Of a DNA stretch of 64,000 nucleotides, positions 8,284-16,789 are shown one piece after another (the stretch's first letter is position 1; the number at the start of each line of letters is the position of its first letter). The DNA is taken from positions 178,653 to 242,652 of the forward strand of contig NZ_JAXCHT010000003.1 in assembly GCF_035984655.1 (NCBI RefSeq), in the 5' to 3' direction. The translations under genes and the position numbers were made by a program. This DNA is from Actimicrobium sp035984655. Lineage in GTDB: Bacteria > Pseudomonadota > Gammaproteobacteria > Burkholderiales > Burkholderiaceae_D. Below the pieces are notes generated by a model. It did no database searches. It was not told the DNA's origin and saw only the letters and a program-made list of their open reading frames with translations.

Positions 8284-10089
8284 TCAACCCTTGATCGACG
8301 GCTCGGCAGCGCGCAAGCGGATATGCAGTTCACGCAACTGCTTTTCATCGACGGCTGATGGCGCCTGCGTCAGCAGACACTGGGCACGCTGGGTTTTCGG
8401 AAAGGCGATCACGTCGCGAATCGAATCGGCGCCCGTCATCATGGTGACGATACGATCCAGACCGAACGCCAGCCCGCCATGCGGTGGCGCGCCGTACTGC
8501 AAGGCGTCGAGCAGGAAACCGAACTTCAGCTGGGCTTCTTCGGCATCGATCTTCATGGCACGGAACACCTTGCTCTGGACGTCTGCGCGGTGAATACGGA
8601 TTGATCCGCCACCCAGTTCCCAGCCATTCAAGACCATGTCGTAGGCCTTGGCGATGCACTTGCCCGGATCGGTTTCGAGGAAGTCTTCATGGCCGTCTTT
8701 CGGCGCCGTGAACGGATGATGCGCGGCATGCCAGCGGTCGCCTTCTTCGTCGTATTCGAACATCGGGAAATCGACCACCCACAGCGGCTTCCAGACATCG
8801 TCGAACAGGCCGGCCTTCTTGCCGAATTCCGAATGACCGATCTTCACGCGCAGGGCGCCGATGGCATCGTTGACGACCTTGGCCTTGTCGGCGCCGAAGA
8901 AAATCAGATCACCGTCCTGCGCACCGGTCAGTTGCAGAATCTGCGTCAATGCCGTGTCGTGCAGGTTCTTGACGATCGGCGATTGCAGGCCCTCGCGGCC
9001 CTTGGCGATTTCATTGACCTTGATATAGGCCAGGCCTCTGGCGCCGTAGATAGCGACGAACTGGGTGTACGCATCGATTTCCGAGCGCGGCATGGCGCCG
9101 CCGCCCGGCACGCGCAAGCCGACCACGCGGCCGCCGACCATGTTGGCGGCACCCGAGAACACCTTGAAATCGACGTCCTTCATGACTTCGGTCAGGTCGG
9201 TGAAGGCCAGCTTGACGCGCATGTCCGGCTTGTCGGAACCGTACAGGCCCATCGCCTCGGCGTACTCCATGACCGGGAACGGGTTCGGCAGTGAAATATC
9301 CAGCGCATTCTTGAACACCAGCCGCAGCATTTCCTCGAACAGGTCGCGGATTTCCTGCTCATTCATGAACGAGGTTTCGCAATCGATCTGGGTGAATTCC
9401 GGCTGGCGGTCGGCGCGCAGGTCTTCGTCGCGGAAGCATTTGACGATCTGGTAGTAGCGGTCGAAGTTGGCCACCATCAGCAGTTGCTTGAACAATTGCG
9501 GCGATTGCGGCAGCGCAAAGAACTGGCCGGCATTGACGCGCGACGGCACCAGGTAGTCACGCGCACCTTCCGGCGTCGATTTGGTCAGCATCGGGGTTTC
9601 GATGTCGATGAAACCATGCTGGTCGAGGAACTTGCGCACTTCCATCGTCACCTTGTAACGCAGGCGCAGGTTGCTTTGCATTTGCGGACGACGCAGATCC
9701 AGCACGCGATGGGTCAGGCGGGTTGTCTCGGACAGGTTGTCGTCATCCAGTTGAAATGGCGGCGTGACCGACGGGTTGAGGACCTCCAGCTTTTCGCACA
9801 GGACTTCGATCTTGCCGGATGGCAGATTGCTGTTGACGGTACCGTCCGGGCGCGGACGGACGACGCCGGTCACGCGCATGCAGAATTCGTTGCGCACGAC
9901 TTCCGCCGTGGCGAACACCTCGGCCTGTTCCGGATTGCAGACTACCTGCACCAGACCTTCGCGATCGCGCAAATCAATGAAAATCACGCCACCGTGATCG
10001 CGCCGGCGGTGCACCCAGCCGCACAGGCTGACGGTTTGGCCGAGCAGGGCTTCGGTAGTGAGGCCGCAATAATGGGTTCGCATGGACAT
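8284..10089 (-). CDS. aspS: Aspartate--tRNA ligase
   Basis: Class II aminoacyl-tRNA synthetase that charges tRNA-Asp. The 601 residues contain an N-terminal OB-fold anticodon-binding domain (about 1-105), catalytic motif 2 in FRDEDLRADRQPEFTQID (near residue 218), the bacterial GAD insertion (about 290-420) and motif 3 with GLAFGLDRIV near the C-terminus. Full length for the bacterial type. In bacteria that form Asn-tRNA by transamidation this enzyme can also charge tRNA-Asn; the sequence alone does not decide that here. A second ATG two codons in (10083) is possible. It is encoded downstream of DUF502 and fmdB in the same direction, a gene order common in betaproteobacteria. Confidence 0.98.
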   Translation of the reverse strand: MSMRTHYCGLTTEALLGQTVSLCGWVHRRRDHGGVIFIDLRDREGLVQVVCNPEQAEVFATAEVVRNEFCMRVTGVVRPRPDGTVNSNLPSGKIEVLCEKLEVLNPSVTPPFQLDDDNLSETTRLTHRVLDLRRPQMQSNLRLRYKVTMEVRKFLDQHGFIDIETPMLTKSTPEGARDYLVPSRVNAGQFFALPQSPQLFKQLLMVANFDRYYQIVKCFRDEDLRADRQPEFTQIDCETSFMNEQEIRDLFEEMLRLVFKNALDISLPNPFPVMEYAEAMGLYGSDKPDMRVKLAFTDLTEVMKDVDFKVFSGAANMVGGRVVGLRVPGGGAMPRSEIDAYTQFVAIYGARGLAYIKVNEIAKGREGLQSPIVKNLHDTALTQILQLTGAQDGDLIFFGADKAKVVNDAIGALRVKIGHSEFGKKAGLFDDVWKPLWVVDFPMFEYDEEGDRWHAAHHPFTAPKDGHEDFLETDPGKCIAKAYDMVLNGWELGGGSIRIHRADVQSKVFRAMKIDAEEAQLKFGFLLDALQYGAPPHGGLAFGLDRIVTMMTGADSIRDVIAFPKTQRAQCLLTQAPSAVDEKQLRELHIRLRAAEPSIKG

Positions 10090-10140
10090 GTTCAGTTTCC
10101 GTAATCAGTAATCAGTAAATGGCTATTCGGTGCCGCAAAA

Positions 10141-10785
10141 TCAAAGACCGTTCCTGCTCGGATCAATGATCATTTTCTTGGGGAAGTGTTCGGGCGCGAC
10201 CACACCCATCGAGACAATATATTTCAGGGCCGCGTCCACCGTCATGTCGAGTTCAATCGTCTCGGCGCGCGGCACCATCAGAAAGAATCCGGAGGTCGGG
10301 TTGGGCGTGGTCGGAACGTAGATGCTGATGAAGTCGCCCACCAGATGGTTCTTGACGTCGCCGCCGGGCGTGCCGGTCAGGAACGCAATGGTCCAGCAAT
10401 CGCGCCGCGGGTACTCGACCAGCACCGCCTTGCGAAACGCATTGCCCGACGACGACAGCAGCGTATCCGACACCTGTTTTACGCTCGAGTAGATCGAGTT
10501 CACGACCGGAATGCGCTTGAGGATCAGCTCCCACCACTGCACCACCCGATTGCCGACAAAATTGCGCGTTGCAATGCCGGTGACCAGAATGATCAACAAG
10601 GTCAGAATAGACCCCAGCCCTGGAATATCAAAGCCGAACAGGGCTTTCGGCCGCCAGTTTCCAGGCAACAGCAGCAGCGACTGATCCATGGTGCCAACGA
10701 TCAGGTTGACCACCCACAGGGTGATCGCCAACGGCACCAGAATCAATAGTCCGGTTACAAAATATTTGCGAAGCATGTTGTTCAA
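10141..10785 (-). CDS. DUF502 inner-membrane protein
   Basis: 214-residue membrane protein of unknown function. Two hydrophobic helices are clear, at about 8-31 (FVTGLLILVPLAITLWVV) and about 56-76 (SILTLLIILVTGIATR), followed by a soluble domain containing the family motifs PVVNSIYSSVKQV and PNPTSGFFLMVP. Start alternatives are ATG at 10785 and 10776 (MLRKYF). It sits between fmdB and aspS, all on the minus strand with gaps of 35 and 51 bp; this neighbourhood is conserved in betaproteobacteria but does not reveal a job. Confidence 0.88.
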   Translation of the reverse strand: MNNMLRKYFVTGLLILVPLAITLWVVNLIVGTMDQSLLLLPGNWRPKALFGFDIPGLGSILTLLIILVTGIATRNFVGNRVVQWWELILKRIPVVNSIYSSVKQVSDTLLSSSGNAFRKAVLVEYPRRDCWTIAFLTGTPGGDVKNHLVGDFISIYVPTTPNPTSGFFLMVPRAETIELDMTVDAALKYIVSMGVVAPEHFPKKMIIDPSRNGL

Positions 10786-10820
10786 TCCTTGCTGCTGCGT
10801 GCGCGGCGCGGCGGGAGAAA

Positions 10821-11159
10821 TCAGGTTGCCGATGACGTGCCGCCATCAGATTTTGCTGGCGCTGACGGCGTTGATGGCGCGGATGACGTTGTCGCAGCCG
10901 GCGCGGGCGTGGCTGCGGACTCGCCGCTTTTGGCGGCAGACTCGACCGGCGTCACCGGCGGCGCACTGGCACCGGCGCCACCGCGAAAGTCGGTCGCGTA
11001 CCAGCCGGTGCCCTTGAGCTGGAACCCGGCCGCGGTCAATTGTTTCTTGAATGTGGACTTGCCACAACTTGGGCACTCCGTGAGTTGTGGATCCGATATC
11101 TTCTGGAGAGCATCTTTGGCAAAACCACACGCTTCGCAGCGGTACGCGTAAATCGGCAT
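10821..11159 (-). CDS. FmdB-family zinc ribbon protein
   Basis: 112-residue protein with the N-terminal FmdB/CxxC_CxxC zinc ribbon: MPIYAYRCEACG supplies C8 and C11, and ECPSCG supplies C29 and C32. The GFQLKGTGWYATDF tail of the ribbon domain is also typical. From about residue 62 the chain turns into a low-complexity Ala/Pro/Ser/Thr segment that is probably unstructured. The family was named for a putative regulator of formamidase genes; in most bacteria its function is unknown. ATG at 11159 begins exactly at the conserved MPIY, so the upstream extension of nine residues was dropped. Confidence 0.87.
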   Translation of the reverse strand: MPIYAYRCEACGFAKDALQKISDPQLTECPSCGKSTFKKQLTAAGFQLKGTGWYATDFRGGAGASAPPVTPVESAAKSGESAATPAPAATTSSAPSTPSAPAKSDGGTSSAT

Positions 11160-11264
11160 GAAAAAATTCCCCGCAATTGCGTTCAAAGCCTTGGATTATA
11201 AAGCTTTTCGTGGGGAATTTAGACCCGCGTGGCCGCTGCCCCGGTGCCTTTGCGGATATTTTTG

Positions 11265-12701
11265 TCAGGCGTTCTCAACCTGCTGCAGTGGAGCGCGCAC
11301 CAGCTGCGGCATCAGCGAACCGGCCAGCATGCCGGCCAGACTCACGAGCAGGCCCACCAGCTGCGGCGGCCAGAAGCCCTCCGGAGCGAACACCTCCAGC
11401 AACACCCATGACCCCAGCCCCAGCAAAATCGCTGCCAGCGCACCCTGGCGCGTCGCCGGCTTCCAGTACAGGCCAAATGCCAGCGGCACAAAAGCGGCCA
11501 CCAGCGTGATCTTGTAGGCGTTCTCAACCATCTTGTAGATGCTCGACTCGGTGTGCAACGCAAACCCCGTGACAATCACGGTGAACACCAGCACCACGCA
11601 GCGCATGCCGAACAGGAATTGCTTGTCGGTCTGGACCGGCAGCAGCCCCTTCAGAATATTTTCTGTGAAGGAAATCGATGGCGCCAGCAAGGTCGCGCTG
11701 GCGCAACTCTTGATCGCCGACAGCAGCGCTCCGAAGAACATGATCTGGGCGAACAGCGGCACTTTGGTCATGATCAGGGTGGGCAGGATCAGTTGCGGGT
11801 CCTTGTCGATCAGGCCAGCCACCATGTTCGGGTCGATCAGGGTGGCGGAATAGGCAAGGAACATCGGGATGAAGGCAAAGCAGAAGTACAGCGTGCCGCC
11901 CAGTATCGAGGCCCGTCCGGCGATTTTTTCGGAACTGGCCGAGGCCACGCGCTGGAACACATCCTGTTGCGGAATCGAGCCCAGCATCATGGTCAGCCAG
12001 GCCGCGCCGAACCACAACATGTCGCGATTGGTCGCAGCCGGCCAGAAATCGAGTTTTCCGGCAGTGGCGGCATGCGCCACCACCACCTGCGCGCCGCCAA
12101 CCATGCCCGAGACTTCCCAGCCGATGTACAACATGCCAATGACGATGATGATCATCTGCAGAAAATCGGTGATCGCGACCGACCACATGCCACCCATGAG
12201 CGTGTAGATCAGCACGCTGGCCGCGCCGACGATCATGCCCACATCCATCGGAATATAACCGCCGGACACCACGTTGAAGACCAGTCCGAGCGCCTTGATC
12301 TGCGCCGCCACCCAGCCCAGATACGACACCACGATGCACAGCGTCACCATCACTTCAACGGCGCGACCGAACTTGTTGCGATAGAAGTCGCCGATGGTCA
12401 GCAGATTCATGCGGTACAACGGCCGCGCAAAGAACAGCCCGACCAGAATCAGGCACAGCGACGAACCAAACGGATCGGCGACGACGCCGCGCAGGCCGTC
12501 CTTGACGAAGGTAGAGGAAATGCCGAGCACGGTTTCGGAGCCAAACCAGGTGGCAAACACGGTGGCGGTGACCACGTACATCGGCAGCGACCGGCCGGCC
12601 ACGGCGTAGTCTTTCGAGCCTTTGACGAATCGCGCGGCATACAACCCAATGCCCACCGAAATTACCCAGTAAAGAATGACGAACCAGATCAGGGCATTCA
12701 T
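11265..12701 (-). CDS. Sodium:solute symporter family protein (SSS)
   Basis: 478-residue inner-membrane transporter with about 13 hydrophobic helices spread over the whole length. Family features: an N-terminal FVILYWVISVGIGLYAARF helix, then GRSLPMYVVTATVFATWFG with the helix break of SSS proteins, YTLMGGMWSV and the SIPQQDVFQRV loop. It couples Na+ influx to uptake of a small solute, but the substrate (sugar, amino acid, acetate, pantothenate or other) cannot be read from the sequence. It is the only gene between its own promoter region (12702-13010) and fmdB, so it is probably monocistronic. Confidence 0.88.
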   Translation of the reverse strand: MNALIWFVILYWVISVGIGLYAARFVKGSKDYAVAGRSLPMYVVTATVFATWFGSETVLGISSTFVKDGLRGVVADPFGSSLCLILVGLFFARPLYRMNLLTIGDFYRNKFGRAVEVMVTLCIVVSYLGWVAAQIKALGLVFNVVSGGYIPMDVGMIVGAASVLIYTLMGGMWSVAITDFLQMIIIVIGMLYIGWEVSGMVGGAQVVVAHAATAGKLDFWPAATNRDMLWFGAAWLTMMLGSIPQQDVFQRVASASSEKIAGRASILGGTLYFCFAFIPMFLAYSATLIDPNMVAGLIDKDPQLILPTLIMTKVPLFAQIMFFGALLSAIKSCASATLLAPSISFTENILKGLLPVQTDKQFLFGMRCVVLVFTVIVTGFALHTESSIYKMVENAYKITLVAAFVPLAFGLYWKPATRQGALAAILLGLGSWVLLEVFAPEGFWPPQLVGLLVSLAGMLAGSLMPQLVRAPLQQVENA

Positions 12702-13010
12702 GGCAGCTCCTTCGGCGGCAATAGTTGCAAAAAGACACGCATAAAAATCGATCGCGCGATTATAACGGCATCGATTATGTTTTTAGAAAAATGGTCGTCA
12801 GGTGTCGGGTACCGGCCTGGCCGCACTACTGATTTTGACAAAGGACACGCCCGGACGGTCCAGAAATCGTCGACCGGGCTGGTGTTGTCTTATTTCAGTC
12901 ACGCGTTTCCGCGCAAAGGGGTGCTTCACGATGCCTGCCACAGGTGTCTTTTAAAAATAGCGTTCGATTGGCGAATCTTCCAGAACCGCGGATTTCTCGC
13001 GAAAACCGGG
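12702..13010. other. Non-coding gap with probable symporter promoter
   Basis: 309 bp with no convincing gene on either strand. On the minus strand a perfect -10 TATAAT lies at 12764-12759, 58 bp before the symporter start, but no clear -35 accompanies it. An imperfect inverted repeat GCCCGG (12849-12854) / CCGGGC (12874-12879) could form a hairpin behind the methyltransferase gene but has no T-run. The octamer CAGGTGTC occurs twice in direct orientation (near 12799 and 12941). I see no tRNA, riboswitch or known operator. Confidence 0.5.
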
Positions 13011-13619
13011 TCAGTCGTTGCGCCGACGCCAGAGCTGCCAGCGCTCCTTGCCGGCGAACACGGCAATCGACTGTTCGACCGCGACGTCTTCCTCCAGCAC
13101 AAAGGCCGTCCGCAGCAGCGCGGCGATATCGTCCGGCCCGGCCCCGAATGGCGGGCCTTTCGGGGCATCGTCAAAGAAGAAAAAGCCACCCAGCAGGGCG
13201 CCGGCCGGCAGCAGTTCGGCCCAGCGCGCTGCGACCGCTGGCCAGCGTTCACGCGGCAGCGCGCACAAAAATGCACGCTCGTAAATGAACCCGAGCGGCC
13301 GTTCGGGCTGGAATGTGAAGAAGTCCGCCTGCTGTACATGGCCGGCGAACTCATGCAGCGCGAGGTGCGCTGACGCCACGGCAGCGGGTGAGAAATCGAT
13401 GGCGGTGACATCCCACTGCGCCAGCGCCAGATGCCGCACCTCGTGCCCAAGACCGCAGCCCGGAATCAAGGTCACCAGCGGCGTCGGCGCGTCCGCCACA
13501 AAACGCGCCAGCATGGGTGGCACGCCCCCTTGGTCCCACGGCATGAAACGCTGTGTGAAGCGCTCGTCCCAGAAAGCCGGATCATTCGGATCGCGCCGCG
13601 CGAAATGTGGGCCGGGCAT
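13011..13619 (-). CDS. SAM-dependent methyltransferase (TPMT-like)
   Basis: 202-residue class I methyltransferase. The SAM-binding motif I is VTLIPGCGLGHEV (about 49-61), followed by acidic motif II VTAIDFSP; the N-terminal FWDERFTQRFMPWDQGG segment resembles thiopurine-methyltransferase-like proteins. The start ATG at 13619 lies 3 bp beyond the ubiB stop (13622), which suggests translational coupling with ubiB; the open frame continues upstream to 14114 only as an out-of-frame overlap with ubiB. Its substrate is unknown. Quinone, halide or chalcogen methylation are all possible for this fold, and location behind ubiB alone is not enough to assign it to ubiquinone synthesis. Confidence 0.8.
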   Translation of the reverse strand: MPGPHFARRDPNDPAFWDERFTQRFMPWDQGGVPPMLARFVADAPTPLVTLIPGCGLGHEVRHLALAQWDVTAIDFSPAAVASAHLALHEFAGHVQQADFFTFQPERPLGFIYERAFLCALPRERWPAVAARWAELLPAGALLGGFFFFDDAPKGPPFGAGPDDIAALLRTAFVLEEDVAVEQSIAVFAGKERWQLWRRRND

Positions 13620-13621
13620 AT

Positions 13622-15193
13622 TCAGAAAGACCAGGGTAACCAGCGTCCGACGAAGCGCATGAGCAGCAAACCCGCCAGCAATCCGATGCCAAAATACGCG
13701 ACGGTGCCGAGCAGCATGTTGGTGCGCCGCTGCTCCGCCAGTAACGCGACCAGCAGTTCCTTGTTGTCGTTGCGCGGCTGGCCGGCCTGCAGCAGGGCCT
13801 GATGTGCGAGGCGCGGCAATTGCGGCAGCAGCTTGTTGAAATGCGGCGCTTCCGATTTGAGCCGGTCGATCAGGCCGTGCCAGCCGATCTGCTCCTGCAT
13901 CCAGTTTTCGAGGTAGGGCTTGGCGGTTTTCCAGAGATCGAGATCGGGGTCGAGCTGACGTCCGAGACCTTCGATGTTGAGCAGGGTCTTTTGCAGCAGC
14001 ACCAGTTGCGGTTGCACTTCGACATTGAAGCGACGCGAGGTCTGAAACAGCCGCAGCAAAATCTGGCCGAACGAAATGTCCTTCAACGGACGATCGAAGA
14101 TCGGCTCGCAGCATGCCCGTACCGCCGATTCCAGTTCATCCACCCGGGTTTCCTTGGGGGCCCAGCCGGATTCGATATGGGCTTCGGCGACGCGCTTGTA
14201 GTCGCGCCGGAAAAACGCCAGAAAGTTCTGCGACAGATAGTCCTTGTCGAAATCGGTCAGGGTGCCGACGATGCCGAAATCCAGGGCAATGTAGCGCCCG
14301 AACGTGGCGGGCTCGATCGACACCAGGATATTCCCGGGATGCATGTCGGCGTGAAAAAATCCGTCCCGGAATACCTGGGTGAAGAAAATCTCCACGCCGT
14401 CGCTGGAGAGTTTCTTCATGTCGACGCCGGCGGCCACCAGCCGGTCGATCTGCGAGATCGGAATGCCCTTCATGCGCTCCATCACGATCACCGACGAGGA
14501 GCAGTAGTCCCACATCATCTCCGGCACCATCAGCAATGTCGAGTCGGCAAAATTGCGCCGCAGCTGGCTGCCGTTGGCGGCCTCGCGCATCAGGTCCAGC
14601 TCATCATGCAGGTACTTGTCGAACTCGCCGACCACTTCGCGCGGCTTGAGCCGCTTGCCATCGGCCCACAGGCGCTCAACCCACTCCGCAGCCAGATGCA
14701 TCAGCGCGACATCTTCATCAATCGATTTCTTCATGCCCGGCCGCAGTACCTTCACGGCGACTTCGCGACCATCCTTGAGCACGGCAAAGTGCACCTGGGC
14801 GATCGAGGCCGATGCGATCGGCACATCCTCGAAACTGGCAAACAGTTGCGACGGATGCGCTCCCAGCGATTTGGTGATCTGGGCAATTGCCAGCGCCGAA
14901 TCGAACGGCGGCACGCGGTCCTGCAGGCGCGCCAGTTCGTCGGCAATATCGGCCGGCATCAAATCGCGCCGGGTCGACAGCACCTGGCCGAATTTGACAA
15001 AGATCGGTCCCAGCTCTTCGAGTGCGCGACGCAACCGTTCGCCACGCGGCGCCGAAATATCGCGCCAGAAAATCAGGGTATCGATCAGCTTGGCAACGCG
15101 CGGGATCGCCAGGCCCGACATCGCAATGTCATCGAGACCGTACTTGATGGCGACCCGGGCGATCTTTAATAAACGCAGGAATTTGAAGATCAT
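13622..15193 (-). CDS. ubiB: Ubiquinone biosynthesis protein UbiB (atypical kinase/ATPase)
   Basis: 523-residue member of the UbiB/ADCK atypical kinase family, needed for ubiquinone synthesis and thought to act as an ATPase that helps extract or assemble lipid intermediates. The hallmark KxGQ motif is present (FVKFGQ, K67-Q70) followed by STRRDLMP; kinase-fold residues appear in EVAVKVLRPG, HADMHPGNIL and ALDFGIVG. Two hydrophobic segments close the protein (about 488-518), the usual membrane anchor. It overlaps ubiJ by four bases and is followed at once by a methyltransferase gene. Confidence 0.95.
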   Translation of the reverse strand: MIFKFLRLLKIARVAIKYGLDDIAMSGLAIPRVAKLIDTLIFWRDISAPRGERLRRALEELGPIFVKFGQVLSTRRDLMPADIADELARLQDRVPPFDSALAIAQITKSLGAHPSQLFASFEDVPIASASIAQVHFAVLKDGREVAVKVLRPGMKKSIDEDVALMHLAAEWVERLWADGKRLKPREVVGEFDKYLHDELDLMREAANGSQLRRNFADSTLLMVPEMMWDYCSSSVIVMERMKGIPISQIDRLVAAGVDMKKLSSDGVEIFFTQVFRDGFFHADMHPGNILVSIEPATFGRYIALDFGIVGTLTDFDKDYLSQNFLAFFRRDYKRVAEAHIESGWAPKETRVDELESAVRACCEPIFDRPLKDISFGQILLRLFQTSRRFNVEVQPQLVLLQKTLLNIEGLGRQLDPDLDLWKTAKPYLENWMQEQIGWHGLIDRLKSEAPHFNKLLPQLPRLAHQALLQAGQPRNDNKELLVALLAEQRRTNMLLGTVAYFGIGLLAGLLLMRFVGRWLPWSF

Positions 15194-15786
15194 TGCAATT
15201 TGCCCTTCAGGCGCTCTACCCGCTTTGCCATGCGCTCGACATCGTCACGCAGGCGCGCCACATCGGTGGCGAAATCGCGCACCGACTGGGGACGTTTCAA
15301 CATGGGATTCTCTTCCAGAAAATATTCGGCGGCAGTTTCGGCCAGCTTCTGGCCGGTGGAGGTGATGGTCTCCTTCACCGCTTTTGCGCCAGCCACCAGC
15401 CGCACCGCAGCGATGGCGCCGACGATCCGGGCCAGATCCGCCTCGGCATCCCAGCGCAGCGATTGGCTCAGTTGTGAAATCGTATTGGCAAAATCGGCGT
15501 CGCCTTCGATCGTCACATACGAAAATGCGCGTTCGCGGTTTTGCAGGATCAACGGCAACTGGGCCGGATTGATCCGGATCGTCACCTGCGGCGGGGTCTC
15601 GGCATCAGCGTTGCGTACCAGGCCATCGGGCTCGACCTGCACCGCAAACGCGACCACACCAAGATCGAAGCGCGCAATCTTGCCGCTGTGGCCGATCAGC
15701 CTGGCGCGCGCCCACGCCTCCGGCGCGAGGAGATGATTGATTGCAGCAGGTAGAACAGGGGGGAGTGGGGAGAATGTCATCATCAT
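15190..15786 (-). CDS. ubiJ: Ubiquinone biosynthesis accessory factor UbiJ (SCP2 domain)
   Basis: 198-residue SCP2-like lipid-binding protein that organises the soluble Ubi metabolon. The SCP2 fold spans about residues 14-110 (SGKIARFDLG, TIRINPAQLPLILQNRE, VTIEGDADFANTISQL), followed by a helical region and a C-terminal coiled coil (LRDDVERMAKRVERLKGKL). Its stop overlaps the ubiB start (ATGA), a clear operon. Three consecutive ATGs (15786, 15783, 15780) can serve as start; the first directly follows the T-tract of the terminator at 15787-15821, and no Shine-Dalgarno sequence outside the hairpin precedes any of them. See the findings. Confidence 0.9.
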   Translation of the reverse strand: MMMTFSPLPPVLPAAINHLLAPEAWARARLIGHSGKIARFDLGVVAFAVQVEPDGLVRNADAETPPQVTIRINPAQLPLILQNRERAFSYVTIEGDADFANTISQLSQSLRWDAEADLARIVGAIAAVRLVAGAKAVKETITSTGQKLAETAAEYFLEENPMLKRPQSVRDFATDVARLRDDVERMAKRVERLKGKLQ

Positions 15787-15821
15787 AAAAAAACCGCCCG
15801 TGACAATACACAGGCGGTTTT
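15787..15821 (-). terminator. Strong terminator abutting the ubiJ start codon
   Basis: Read on the minus strand, AAAACCGCC (15821-15813) pairs with GGCGGTTTT (15798-15790), and the stem extends inward by one G-U and three Watson-Crick pairs to give 13 bp with a 6-nt loop. Seven T residues follow (15793-15787) and the next three bases are the first ATG of ubiJ. It ends the ubiE / Tim44-like transcription unit and may attenuate ubiJ-ubiB expression. Confidence 0.85.
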
Positions 15822-15873
15822 CAGTTTATCAGTTTGCTGGAAGTAATTTCAATCAACCTCCAGCATCAGGCAA

Positions 15874-16779
15874 TCAAGGCAGCTGCTGAATGCCGGCGAG
15901 GATCCAGCCGCCCGAGCCGCTGATCGGTTTCGACAGATTCCAGACTTCCTTGAATGGCGCGGCCGGCTCTGCATCGGACTCCTTGATCATGCCGGAGAAC
16001 TTGACGCTGGCCAGATAGTCGTTGCCGACGCTTTCGACACCAACCAGCTCCGCGTCCAGCGTAACCACATCGGTATTGTTGGCCGAGGCGCCACGTTCCT
16101 GAATTTGCAGGCGCAATTCGCCAAACATCTCGGACGAGGTAAATTCACGGATATCGTTGATATCAGCCTTGTCCCACGCCGCTTGCAGACGGATGAAGTA
16201 AGTCTTGGCGTTGCGCAGGAAACCCGGCACGTCGAAATCAGCCGGCACGCCCCATGGCAGTGCCTGGGCGCCACCGACCGGCGCGGCGGACTGCAGCGCT
16301 GCCGGCTCGATGCGTGAACCGATTTCCGGGGTGTAGCTGGCGTTGTTCGATTCGTAGGCGCCGGCAAAGCTCGGCTTGTTGCCGTTGTCCGGGCTCTTGC
16401 GACGGAACATGCGAACGATGAAGAACACCGCAGCGGCGAGCAGGCCGAACATCAGCAGCGAGCCGAACATGCCGCCCATTGCGCCACCCATGCCGAAGTG
16501 CGACAGCAAGGCGCCTGCGCCCAGCCCCAGCAACGCGCCGCCCAGCATGCCGCGCCAAGGACTGGCCGGCTTCGGTGGCACGCCTTGCGGCGCTGCAGCC
16601 GGAGCGGCCGGACGCGCCTGGCTGCCCGATTGCGCAGGCTGGCTTGGCGCCGGCCGGCTCAGGTTCTGCGATTGCTTGCCAAACGAACCACCGCCGCCGA
16701 GACGACGGGCGTCAGCATCGGTTGCCACCAGCGCCATCGCGCTGATCGCCATCATCAGTACAAACAAATACTTTTTCAT
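15874..16779 (-). CDS. Tim44-like domain membrane protein
   Basis: 301-residue protein with an N-terminal signal or anchor segment (about 1-23, KKYLFVLMMAISAMALVA), a Gly/Ser/Pro-rich linker (RRLGGGGSFGKQ, then Pro/Ala-rich), a Gly/Met-rich hydrophobic region with two helices (about 83-135) and a C-terminal Tim44-like domain (about 165-301; FLRNAKTYFIRLQAAWDKAD, TSSEMFGELR, VSFSG-like strands). ATG at 16779 is preceded by AGGAG and starts the signal sequence; the ORF extends further upstream only as an overlap. Bacterial Tim44-domain proteins have no settled function. It sits between ubiE and ubiJ, separated from ubiJ by a terminator. Confidence 0.87.
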   Translation of the reverse strand: MKKYLFVLMMAISAMALVATDADARRLGGGGSFGKQSQNLSRPAPSQPAQSGSQARPAAPAAAPQGVPPKPASPWRGMLGGALLGLGAGALLSHFGMGGAMGGMFGSLLMFGLLAAAVFFIVRMFRRKSPDNGNKPSFAGAYESNNASYTPEIGSRIEPAALQSAAPVGGAQALPWGVPADFDVPGFLRNAKTYFIRLQAAWDKADINDIREFTSSEMFGELRLQIQERGASANNTDVVTLDAELVGVESVGNDYLASVKFSGMIKESDAEPAAPFKEVWNLSKPISGSGGWILAGIQQLP

Positions 16780-16789
16780 GCGGGCACTC

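Noticed and set aside
13620..14114. N-terminal extension of the methyltransferase ORF
   Set aside because: It is an out-of-frame reading of ubiB; the methyltransferase fold is complete from the ATG at 13619.
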